Part shown: positions 58,101 to 64,000 of the stretch, piece after piece
Layout of the letters: each line of letters begins with the position of its first letter
How positions within the stretch are numbered: the stretch's first letter is position 1
Assembly (NCBI GenBank): GCA_964609025.1
Contig: CAZSQM010000016.1
Location: 9,267-73,266, forward strand
Direction: 5' to 3'
Source: SIG307 sp964609025
GTDB taxonomy: Bacteria > Bacillota > Clostridia > Lachnospirales > Lachnospiraceae
DNA length: 64,000 bases
Position numbers and translations under genes: made by a program
Notes under the pieces: generated by a model
What the model saw: only the letters and a program-made list of their open reading frames with translations
What the model was told of the DNA's origin: nothing
Databases searched by the model: none

Positions 58101-58923
58101 GTTCCACGTCTAACGCAATCTGATAAGAAAACCCCTTGCCGTACCGGTAATCTGCCTCCCGGAACGTCGGAGCATATAAAATGACCTTTTTCCCCTCCGG
58201 AATTCCGTAAAATTCTTTGAGCTCCGCCACTTCCTCCGGTGTATAAGTAAACAGCGACACATTCCGGGGATATCCAAGTTCCACTATCTTCTTTTCCTGC
58301 TCCTCTTTCGAAAGCCCGAAGGCGGAAGACAGCTTCTCCGTGGTATAAGCCGACGGCGAAAGCAGATAATCAAACTGCGTTGCCTCTCTGCGGTAGAGGG
58401 CATGAATTTCCTTTAAACTCTGGGCGGCGTTTCCGTCCCGCACAATATCAAGTCCGAGGCGTTTTAGCGGCGTCCCGTGCCACGTCTGGATATAAATCTG
58501 CCCTTTTCTTACCGGAACCGTAAGCGGATTCGTGGAATTGGTAATGCGGTACTTTGCCGACGCCATGACCTCGTAATACTTTGCGCTTCCTCTCTGGACA
58601 AGCGTCACACGCTTGTTTTTCGTCAAATACTTATGTTTTCTGCAATTTGTAAACGACCATACAAAACGATATCCCGCGTAGGCCGGTTCCTTTAACATTT
58701 CCTCAAACATTGCCTTCGGACTGCAGCTGTAATACTTTCCCTGAAACGCCTCAAACACAATTAAGTTCGGATCAATCGGACACGCCATACATTTTTTTGC
58801 ATAACGAAAACGGCCGCGCAGACGGTCGGTAAAACGATAATATTTCCACCAAAAACTATTTTCCTCCAGACGTTTCTGCTTTTTCTCCGCTTTCCGTCTT
58901 TTTCTCTCCTGCCAAAATCCCAT
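55165..58923 (-). CDS. Triple fusion: two glycerophosphotransferases plus GT4 glycosyltransferase
   Basis: A 1252-residue protein with three catalytic modules. About 45-430: a CDP-glycerol glycerophosphotransferase domain (TWHGTPLKRLG, ELGYPRN, VTDYSSVMFDF). About 470-850: a second such domain (NTWHGTPLKTLG, AGYPRNAVFF, ITDYSSVFFDY). About 860-1245: a GT-B glycosyltransferase of the GT4 type (NIGRFSPEKGHARLL, SSLYEGFGLVLAEA). The N-terminus is Lys/Arg-rich, as expected for membrane association; no helix spans the membrane. It probably builds a glycerol-phosphate polymer with added sugar, like TagF/TarF enzymes. The triple layout is unusual. ATG 58923 follows GGAGGAGT. The next gene is tagD. 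Confidence 0.93.
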   Translation of the reverse strand: MGFWQERKRRKAEKKQKRLEENSFWWKYYRFTDRLRGRFRYAKKCMACPIDPNLIVFEAFQGKYYSCSPKAMFEEMLKEPAYAGYRFVWSFTNCRKHKYLTKNKRVTLVQRGSAKYYEVMASAKYRITNSTNPLTVPVRKGQIYIQTWHGTPLKRLGLDIVRDGNAAQSLKEIHALYRREATQFDYLLSPSAYTTEKLSSAFGLSKEEQEKKIVELGYPRNVSLFTYTPEEVAELKEFYGIPEGKKVILYAPTFREADYRYGKGFSYQIALDVERLRKRFGETACVLMRTHYLANAQFDYEKYEGFLIKVSGVEDVNRLYLISDLLVTDYSSVMFDFSILRRPMIFYMYDKEQYRGELRDFYIEPDILPGPIVATQEELEREIEKALSEPFVCDERYEAFCGKFTYLDDAKAAQRAVEATIAPQPKTLPEPARLIRYKKRMKRIAEYKRLKRKVANGILKQKCYPRYLTRPLKEKAVLLESQHGRAMDGNIFALLSELAKGAEYADYTLYLTAAQGKCSDYRKRLRALGMGRVKVVRRASLRYFKILATAKYLVNDNTFIYNFIKREGQVYLNTWHGTPLKTLGRKIKSEAHAIGNTQKNFLAADYLLYPNEFTMEHMVEDYMLDNIGTGEIWLAGYPRNAVFFDTKSRERVRRQYGLEEKKVYAFLPTWRGVIGRVSGNAQVQQLSEYLAELDAELPDDYLLYVKLHTVSNAELSVEEFSHIRLFPEDCETYEFLNATDGLITDYSSVFFDYAVSRRKVILFTYDEEEYEAARGFYFPLSELPFPQAKTAEELLHFMKAEKAYDDTEFLKTYCAYERPDVSSSICRKLLFGGEEGIKTLPIPGNGKKNVVIFGGALNENGITTSLFNLLSQIDRNKYNYTILYKMEDMKKHPKQLERIPEEVHTLGFSNGISIGIFDSVLYKLWTKRGIVPYRVMEPILDKMAKRDTARIFTGCRVDKLIHFSGYSNDLTTIFRGLSCNKTIYAHNDMEKEVRERKLIRSEVLTRAYQEYDSVAVVTEDIRHIAERIAEKLPYRTEKRAHITVAKNVIDYRRILELSEQEPALDDTTQINVSFERLQEILASDAVKFINIGRFSPEKGHARLLDAFEKIHADYPDTYLIIIGGRGALYEETLKKAQNLKSYDHIVIILYMSNPYAVLKQCDYFIFSSLYEGFGLVLAEADIVGVRCVSTDIDGPRLFMQKYGGTLVPDSEQGVYDGMKLCLDGKVEHTLSVDYEEYNKEAVAEFESIAAME

Positions 58924-58992
58924 GTTACTCCTCCGATACCGCCGTTTCGGCGTATTTTCTGTCACAGGTAAAGCAGACACTCAAACTCCGCT

Positions 58993-61473
58993 TTACTGCA
59001 TTCTTTCTTTTCCTTCCGTCACCTGTAAAAATGCCGCTACCGCTTCCCTGTTATACTCTGCATAATCCACCGTCAGCCGCCCGGTCAGTTTTCTGCTCAT
59101 GCACAGAGAAAGTGCCTGCGCCACACCTTCATCACTATTCTCCACCAATCTTCCGCCGTACCGCTCCATAAAACGCTTCGGTCCGACAATATCCGTCGAA
59201 ATGCAGGGCACTCCGAGAATATCCGCTTCCGCAAGCACCAGTCCGAACCCCTCGTAAAAGGACGAAAACACAAAGGAATCACAGCGTTTTAACAGCGCAT
59301 ACGGATTTGACATATAGTGAATAATAATGATATGCTCTCCTACGCCAAGGCGCTCCGCTTCCGCAAGCGTTTCCTCGTACAAAACGCCGCGGCTTCCCAA
59401 AAGAATCAGGTAAGAATCCGGGTACTCCGGCAGCAATTTCGCAAACTGCCGCATCAGACGTATCTGTCCCTTTTCCGGTGAAAAACGCCCGATATTAATC
59501 AGTTTAACCGCATCGGAATCTAAAATTTCCCGCAGTCTGTTTTCTTCTATCGTAAGTTTCGTTTCTTCGTCAAAGGTTAGCGGTTCCTCCCCCATCTGGG
59601 AAATCTTTTCATAGTCAATGACGTTTTTTACAACAAAAATATTCGGGGTGTGACCGTAGGCCGTCATGTAACCTCCGACCTTTTCCGTTGCGGGAATCAA
59701 ATCCTCCGTTACTACTGCGACTGCGTCATAGGTGCGGTACGCATTACAAAGAATCTCCCGCTTCATCGTAATCCGGGTATTTAGCTCTGCGTCCATATCA
59801 TTGTGGGCGTAAATGACGCGACGGCACGGAAAGGCTCCGAGCACCAGTGTAATATGGTTCGCATACCCGTTAAAATGCACCGCGGTCGTAATCTTCGCCC
59901 GTCCTGCGATTCTTCGATAATCATTCTTTCCCAGCTTTTCCAGTACCGGACGCAGTTTTTCATACGAGCCGATTCCCCGCTTCCCTGTCCAGAGCTTAAA
60001 CCGCACCGTATCCGTAAGCTTTAAGCTCATACAGTTGGAAAAACCGAGCCATCGCACGCCCTCCGGCAGTTCCAAAAGGCGGAACGGATGCTTCCGAATG
60101 TCCTCCGTTTTTACAAGAATAATATAGTTTTTCTCCCGCACATCTACATTTGCGAGGAGATTACGAATTGAAACCGTTACGCCGTTTAAGGCAAAATCGC
60201 CGCAGTACAGCAGCACATTCTCCCTGCCGTTGTCCGGCACATGTTCTTCCTTTAAGCAGGACTCCCCCAAAAAGACATGACGGCACAATTTTTCTGCCGC
60301 GTCCGCGCTGTCGTACGCACAAAACTTCTGCAAAAACGGCGCGTCATCATACTGCTTTTCGGTGCCGATTTCTTTCAAGAGTTCCGATACCGTGCGTACC
60401 TGCGGGAAAGGAAGGTCGGATAACGGAAAATAAAAACCCCGCTCCTCCTCATACTCCTCCAAATCGTACGGAAATAAAATAATCTTCTTCCCGGTTACCG
60501 CAAAATCAAACAACACACTGGAATAGTCCGTAATCAGTCCGTCCACCGCATTTAAAAACGCATAGGTTTCCTCTTCCGGAAACGAACGGATGTGAGAAAA
60601 CCCCTCCAAAGAAATATGCGATGCACTGACCGTATGCATCTTCACATAAACGACCTGCGCATCGGAAAGCATTTTATCAAGCTCCTCAAAAAAGCCAAGC
60701 AGACGTCTGTCCTGTTCTTCACTCGAAACATTCCCAATGGTGCCCCGCCAGGTCGGCAGGTACGCATAAACAGTCTTCCCCGAAAGCCCGTACTTTTCTC
60801 TGAGCGTTTCTCCCGCCGCCGCATCAAAAAACACGGCATTCCGAGGATACCCGCCCAACAGCGGCGTAAATGTTCCGATGTTGTCCACCATGTAATCCGC
60901 AATCATGCGCTCCATCGTAAACTCATTCGGATACAGCACATAATCCGCATCCAAAAACGTCTTCTGGGCGTTTCCGATAGAAAAATACTCCGACTTGCTC
61001 TGTCTGCCAAGCGTCTTTAGCGGCGTTCCGTGCCATGTATTCAAATAAATCTGTTCTTCCCTCTTAATGAAGCAATACAGAAAAGTATTGTCATTTACAA
61101 GATAGCCTGCCGTTGCCAGCACCTTAAAATAGGCGTAGGTTCCGTAGCAAAGCACCCTTGCCCGGGTCAGTCCGTTTTCCTTCAACAGCCTTACAAACCG
61201 CCTGCGGTTTTCCGGCGCTGCGGATACATAAATTGTCAGTTCCCGGTATTCCTTCCTCCGGCAAAGCTCCGCCAAAACCGCATAAACATTTCCGTCTAAC
61301 GCCCTTCCGTGCTGGGATTCCAGCAATACAAGGCGGCGGTTCACCGGGTACTTTTCCAGGTAAGCAAGATAGCGCTTGCGCTGTAACAGTCCGCGCCGCA
61401 GCTTCCGTATAAGCCCCTTTATCCTCCGTACCCGTTTTAAAAGTCTATCCTTCAGACGCAAAAGCACCTTCAT
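58993..61473 (-). CDS. Double fusion: glycerophosphotransferase plus GT4 glycosyltransferase
   Basis: An 826-residue protein closely like the second and third modules of the next gene. Basic start (MKVLLRLKDRLLKRVRRIKG). Glycerophosphotransferase domain at about 45-400 (NTWHGTPLKTLG, GGYPRNAVFF, ITDYSSVLFDF). GT4 domain at about 410-810 (NIGRFSPEKGQIRLM, SSFYEGFGLVLAEA). The pair probably arose by duplication, the 1252-residue protein then gaining an extra N-terminal module. ATG 61473 is preceded by GGTAGG; a TTG eight codons upstream is possible. The product should be part of a teichoic-acid-like or capsular polymer pathway. Confidence 0.92.
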   Translation of the reverse strand: MKVLLRLKDRLLKRVRRIKGLIRKLRRGLLQRKRYLAYLEKYPVNRRLVLLESQHGRALDGNVYAVLAELCRRKEYRELTIYVSAAPENRRRFVRLLKENGLTRARVLCYGTYAYFKVLATAGYLVNDNTFLYCFIKREEQIYLNTWHGTPLKTLGRQSKSEYFSIGNAQKTFLDADYVLYPNEFTMERMIADYMVDNIGTFTPLLGGYPRNAVFFDAAAGETLREKYGLSGKTVYAYLPTWRGTIGNVSSEEQDRRLLGFFEELDKMLSDAQVVYVKMHTVSASHISLEGFSHIRSFPEEETYAFLNAVDGLITDYSSVLFDFAVTGKKIILFPYDLEEYEEERGFYFPLSDLPFPQVRTVSELLKEIGTEKQYDDAPFLQKFCAYDSADAAEKLCRHVFLGESCLKEEHVPDNGRENVLLYCGDFALNGVTVSIRNLLANVDVREKNYIILVKTEDIRKHPFRLLELPEGVRWLGFSNCMSLKLTDTVRFKLWTGKRGIGSYEKLRPVLEKLGKNDYRRIAGRAKITTAVHFNGYANHITLVLGAFPCRRVIYAHNDMDAELNTRITMKREILCNAYRTYDAVAVVTEDLIPATEKVGGYMTAYGHTPNIFVVKNVIDYEKISQMGEEPLTFDEETKLTIEENRLREILDSDAVKLINIGRFSPEKGQIRLMRQFAKLLPEYPDSYLILLGSRGVLYEETLAEAERLGVGEHIIIIHYMSNPYALLKRCDSFVFSSFYEGFGLVLAEADILGVPCISTDIVGPKRFMERYGGRLVENSDEGVAQALSLCMSRKLTGRLTVDYAEYNREAVAAFLQVTEGKERMQ

Positions 61474-61483
61474 TCTGATGCGC

Positions 61484-62179
61484 CTACCTTTCCGCAAATT
61501 CGGTAATGACGCGGTATCCCTTCCCGCTTCTTACCGCTTCCATATAGTCTGCAATGCTCTCCCATTTCTTCTCAAACACCACGCCGCCCCGTAACTGCAC
61601 CCTGCCGTGTGCGTCCGAGCCGCCGGTTCCCGGAATATGATGCTCCTTCGCATACATTGCCGCCTTTTTATTAAAGCCCAAGCCGCGTCCTTCATTCAAC
61701 GCATTGCTGATTTCAAAGGCTTCGCAACAGTCCGGGTAAAGCTTAACCTCCGGGATATAGGACGCTTCCCTGTAAGGATGAGCCTGTACCACAAAGCCTC
61801 CCGCTGCGGTTACCTTTTCAAACTGTTCTTTCGGACTCCAGGAAAGCATATCCTCCTGCTCCTTTAACCATTCCTCCGATACACCGTACAGCAAAAACTC
61901 CTGTCCGGAAAAATTGGTTTCCAGTCCGAAAAAAACCTGCAGTCCGATTTCATCACCGCGCTTTTTGGCATTCCGATAGCCTGCACAGAATTGTTCCACG
62001 CGCTCCCGCCACGGCAAATCCCGCGGGACCGCACAATTCCCGTTGAAAAAGTGATCGGTCACTACAATCCCGGTGTAGCCGAACCCTTTGTATAATTCTG
62101 CCTGCTCTGCTCCCGAAAGCTTTCCGCAGGCACTCCCTTCTCTTGTATGCAAATGTGTTTCATAAACGTATTCTTCCAT
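61484..62179 (-). CDS. PHP-domain phosphohydrolase
   Basis: A 231-residue PHP-family metal hydrolase. Metal motifs in order: YETHLHTREGSACGKLS (HxH), GIVVTDHFF (DH), FFGLETNF (Glu), VVQAHPYR (His), and GGSDAHGRVQL (DxH). The shape is closest to short PHP enzymes such as histidinol-phosphatase-like or cyclic-phosphodiesterase-like proteins; polymerase-associated PHP domains are less similar. It is the first gene of the surface-polymer operon and may hydrolyse a phosphoester intermediate, but no substrate can be read off. ATG 62179 has AAGGAGTC. It overlaps the next gene's reading frame slightly. Confidence 0.88.
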   Translation of the reverse strand: MEEYVYETHLHTREGSACGKLSGAEQAELYKGFGYTGIVVTDHFFNGNCAVPRDLPWRERVEQFCAGYRNAKKRGDEIGLQVFFGLETNFSGQEFLLYGVSEEWLKEQEDMLSWSPKEQFEKVTAAGGFVVQAHPYREASYIPEVKLYPDCCEAFEISNALNEGRGLGFNKKAAMYAKEHHIPGTGGSDAHGRVQLRGGVVFEKKWESIADYMEAVRSGKGYRVITEFAER

Positions 62180-62240
62180 GTCTGACTCCTTTTTGTAAAA
62201 CCCGCGTCACCCGTTTCTCACATCATTCTAACCCTATTAT

Positions 62241-62285
62241 ATTATAAAGACTTACGGGGTCCGTGTCAACCGTTCACCGTAAGTC
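62241..62285 (-). promoter_or_regulatory. Consensus sigma-A promoter of the surface-polymer operon, inside an inverted repeat
   Basis: Perfect TTGACA (62264-62269), 17-bp spacer and perfect TATAAT (62241-62246). GACTTACGG (62249-62257) and CCGTAAGTC (62277-62285) are 9-bp inverted arms, one in the spacer and one upstream of the -35. The repeat could be a repressor operator, or a terminator of the gene to the right that overlaps the promoter. Confidence 0.88.
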
Positions 62286-62331
62286 CTTTTGATTCCTATT
62301 TCCTCCTACTCCCGCGGATAGCAGTTTTATT

Positions 62332-62891
62332 CTACGTAAAGGATGCGCCTCCGATAACAGCCACAAGCCCTAAGAACTCCGGCATGGCAGCAATACTGAT
62401 AAAATAAAGTCCTACCGTAATCAGCAGCACAGCTGCCATTCGGAATATAAGTTTTTTCTCTGCCCTGTACCCCTCACATATGCTTTAAGCCGCGCTATAT
62501 CTTTTCTGTTCCTGTGCAAAAAGGGCATGAAACCTTTTTTTGACCAAATGATAATAAGCACAAACAGTACCAAAAAAACAGCTACATTTAACCATATCCA
62601 CCTTTGATCTTCCTGCCGAGCCCCTTCTGACAGAAGCAGCATAACTATCATGAGAAAAACCTCGATACAAAATGCATTTGCAAAAATAGAATTACTTATA
62701 TCACTCGAAATTTTTCCTTTCCCCCTTAACTGTATCCTTTCTAAAATAAAGCGAAGCAGACCATAAGCAAAACTGCAAAGCAACGGCAAACCTTCAAACA
62801 AATAAGCCATACCGAACGGAATACGTAAGAAAAACTTTACAGCAACTATCATTAAAAGAAGAATCGTAGTAATAACAAAAAGTTTCGTCAA
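62332..62891 (-). pseudogene. Membrane protein gene with apparent one-base frameshift
   Basis: The frame from 62891 (TTG start, no clear ribosome site) reads through five hydrophobic segments, then ends early at 62421 with the tail RKNLYSEWQLCC. At the six-A run (62452-62457 on this strand) one more A would switch to a frame that continues FRMAAVLLITVGLYFISIAA, then MPEFLGLVAVIGGASFT to a stop at 62332, adding two typical membrane segments. So the natural product was probably about 186 residues, and the gene is broken, phase-variable or misread. Function unknown. Confidence 0.6.
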
Positions 62892-62962
62892 CTATCTATG
62901 ATAAACTTTTTATTAAAGCAACAGACGCTGCATAAGATTTTTAAAACAAATAAATTTATATT

Positions 62963-63286
62963 CTAATTCCTACCCAAAAAACAAAAGATAAAATTTCCGA
63001 TTATAACTATTTCGATTACTACAAGAAGAATAACCACTATCATTAATACCTTTACTGAACTCGGAATTTCTCTAAAATTAAATTTTGATTTACTCACATC
63101 TCCTTTCCTCTTTAGCACAACAAAGGTATACCCCAAAGATATCACTGTAAAAATAATTGCCGTCCAACAGATGATGTCAAATATAACACACTCTGTAAAG
63201 AACATCGCTACCCTGCAAACAGTACTGATCAGACACATAAGTCCACTTACCAATAACAGCTTTTGATACAATTCAAATTTTTTCAT
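62963..63286 (-). CDS. Small hypothetical membrane protein
   Basis: A 107-residue protein with about three hydrophobic helices (LYQKLLLVSGLMCLISTVCR, IICWTAIIFTVISLGYTFVV and KVLMIVVILLVVIEIVIIGN, residues about 5-100) and short basic loops (LKRKGDVSKSKF). No motif is recognised. ATG 63286 has GGAGTATT upstream; the frame is open further but without a ribosome site. It belongs to a run of three small membrane proteins, AT-richer than the rest of the window, next to an ABC ATPase. Recent acquisition is possible but not shown. Confidence 0.6.
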   Translation of the reverse strand: MKKFELYQKLLLVSGLMCLISTVCRVAMFFTECVIFDIICWTAIIFTVISLGYTFVVLKRKGDVSKSKFNFREIPSSVKVLMIVVILLVVIEIVIIGNFIFCFLGRN

Positions 63287-63373
63287 AATACTCCATTCTG
63301 CTTTATGAGCCTTTTCAAACCCTGTCTTGTCATGTTGTTTTATACAATAGTATCGCATGATAGTTTCTCGTTT

Positions 63374-63811
63374 TCATTGCTTTAAACAAAGCGTAACCTT
63401 TTCTAATTTCTTGCTAGACATTCTTATGATTTTCTTTTTTTCTCCAAACTCTGCAATAACAGAGTTTTCTTTCACGCTTAATGATTTGCATACGTTCTTT
63501 TGTAGTAAAAAGTAATAATGATTCATCTTCTCACCATCAAAATAAAAAATATGCATATCAAACAAAAAACACATAGATAGCAATATCGGTAACATTAATA
63601 TCATCGTATCCTCTGTTTTTATCGCGCAGACGAGCATAATTGTCGTAAATACCAGCAGTAAACAAGGCATACTATTACACCAAAAATTGGATACAACCAT
63701 ACCTCCTTCTTTCTTGCTTCTTGCTACAACAAAACTTAGCTGACACGAAACAATCACCTGTATAACCAAAAACATTAGCGTAATCACAATCAACACGTTA
63801 TCTAACATCAT
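63374..63811 (-). CDS. Hypothetical membrane protein
   Basis: A 145-residue protein. Hydrophobic helices cover about residues 5-25, 45-60 and 65-90, followed by a mixed, basic C-terminal domain (KNVCKSLSVKENSVIAEFGE, then KKKIIRMSSKKLEKVTLCL). This layout (helices, then a small beta-rich PH-like tail) resembles membrane proteins that carry a short cytoplasmic domain, but no family is recognised. Start chosen as ATG 63811 (third Met of a cluster), 6 nt after AGAGAGG. It follows the ABC ATPase fragment after 94 nt and lies 87 nt before the next small membrane gene. Confidence 0.6.
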   Translation of the reverse strand: MMLDNVLIVITLMFLVIQVIVSCQLSFVVARSKKEGGMVVSNFWCNSMPCLLLVFTTIMLVCAIKTEDTMILMLPILLSMCFLFDMHIFYFDGEKMNHYYFLLQKNVCKSLSVKENSVIAEFGEKKKIIRMSSKKLEKVTLCLKQ

Positions 63812-63905
63812 CCTCATCCTCTCTGCTTTTTCGCCTATTAAAGTATACCATACCTGTCGAATATGCGTCAAGATTTGTAAACTTTCTATTTCCCGGGAAA
63901 ACTGC

Positions 63906-64000
63906 CTACTTTATTTCCTCTGTCAGCACTCCGTCGTCAATCCGAAAAATCCGGTCCGCTCTCGCGGCAATGGCAGGCTCGTGGGTAATCATCACAAGCG
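63906..64000 (-). CDS. ABC transporter ATP-binding protein, C-terminal fragment
   Basis: The last 30 residues of a protein that begins beyond the window. LVMITHEPAIAARADRIFRI is the H-loop region of an ABC ATPase (switch His in THEPAIA), followed by DDGVLTEEIK and a stop. This ending is typical of the LolD/MacB-type ATPases that work with FtsX-like permeases. It lies upstream of the small membrane proteins and may be in the same unit. The rest cannot be judged. Confidence 0.8.
   Translation of the reverse strand, partial: LVMITHEPAIAARADRIFRIDDGVLTEEIK

Overview
The window looks like chromosomal DNA of a flagellated, spore-lineage Lachnospiraceae (Clostridia), most like Roseburia or a close relative. 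The signs are SpoIIID with a sigma-E-type promoter, a late flagellar cluster with two FlgK paralogues and the FliW/CsrA pair, sigma-D promoters (TAAN-N15-GCCGATAT type), strong AGGAGG ribosome sites and moderate GC. Nearly every gene is on the minus strand, so the text runs against transcription. The one clear plus-strand gene is a 55-residue ferredoxin.

Layout (transcription mostly right to left). 1-2371: end of a HAD phosphatase, a YfbR-like nucleotidase, a ZIP metal transporter and a YczE-like membrane protein. 2441-3897: an FAD oxidoreductase with its own promoter and a hairpin between its ribosome site and start codon. 3911-9166: a thiamine operon (thiS-thiF-thiG-thiH-tenI-thiE-thiD) behind a TPP riboswitch with a readable terminator/antiterminator. 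9208-9900: tRNA-Trp with its terminator and promoter, four perfect 80-bp tandem repeats and a long hairpin. 9920-12606: a small redox island holding a DUF1858 protein, the ferredoxin and a soluble [FeFe]-hydrogenase-like sensor fused to a chemoreceptor signalling domain. 12672-19593: alcohol dehydrogenase, uvrA, uvrB (two LexA-type boxes upstream) and cheW. 19615-24357: prfB with its programmed frameshift, secA and hpf. 24358-24812 is AT-rich, gene-free and rich in DnaA-box-like sites.

24813-33260: polysaccharide deacetylase and purE, then a six-gene run of zinc-ribbon protein, SbcD/YhaO-like nuclease, YhaN-like ATPase, VanZ-like protein, small membrane protein and M29-type aminopeptidase. 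33320-34103: spoIIID between two gene remnants, one from a serine recombinase. 34146-40269: two tandem hybrid histidine kinases, one ending in HD-GYP. 40529-53296: a secreted protein and the late flagellar genes (flgM, flgN, flgK, flgK, flgL, fliW, csrA, flaG, fliD, fliS, a FliT-like gene). 53426-54739: a LysA-like decarboxylase. 54763-62285: tagD, two very large glycerophosphotransferase/glycosyltransferase fusions and a PHP hydrolase behind a consensus promoter. 62332-64000: small membrane proteins, one apparently frameshifted, and the end of an ABC ATPase.

Themes: cofactor supply under riboswitch control; SOS-type control of excision repair; motility with several regulatory layers (FlgM/sigma-D, FliW/CsrA, CheW, hybrid kinases with a c-di-GMP hydrolase domain); and synthesis of a glycerol-phosphate cell-surface polymer. 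The most novel single item is the cytoplasmic hydrogenase-like chemoreceptor, which could link redox or H2 status to the flagellar motor. All functional calls come from motif and context reading only; no database search was run.
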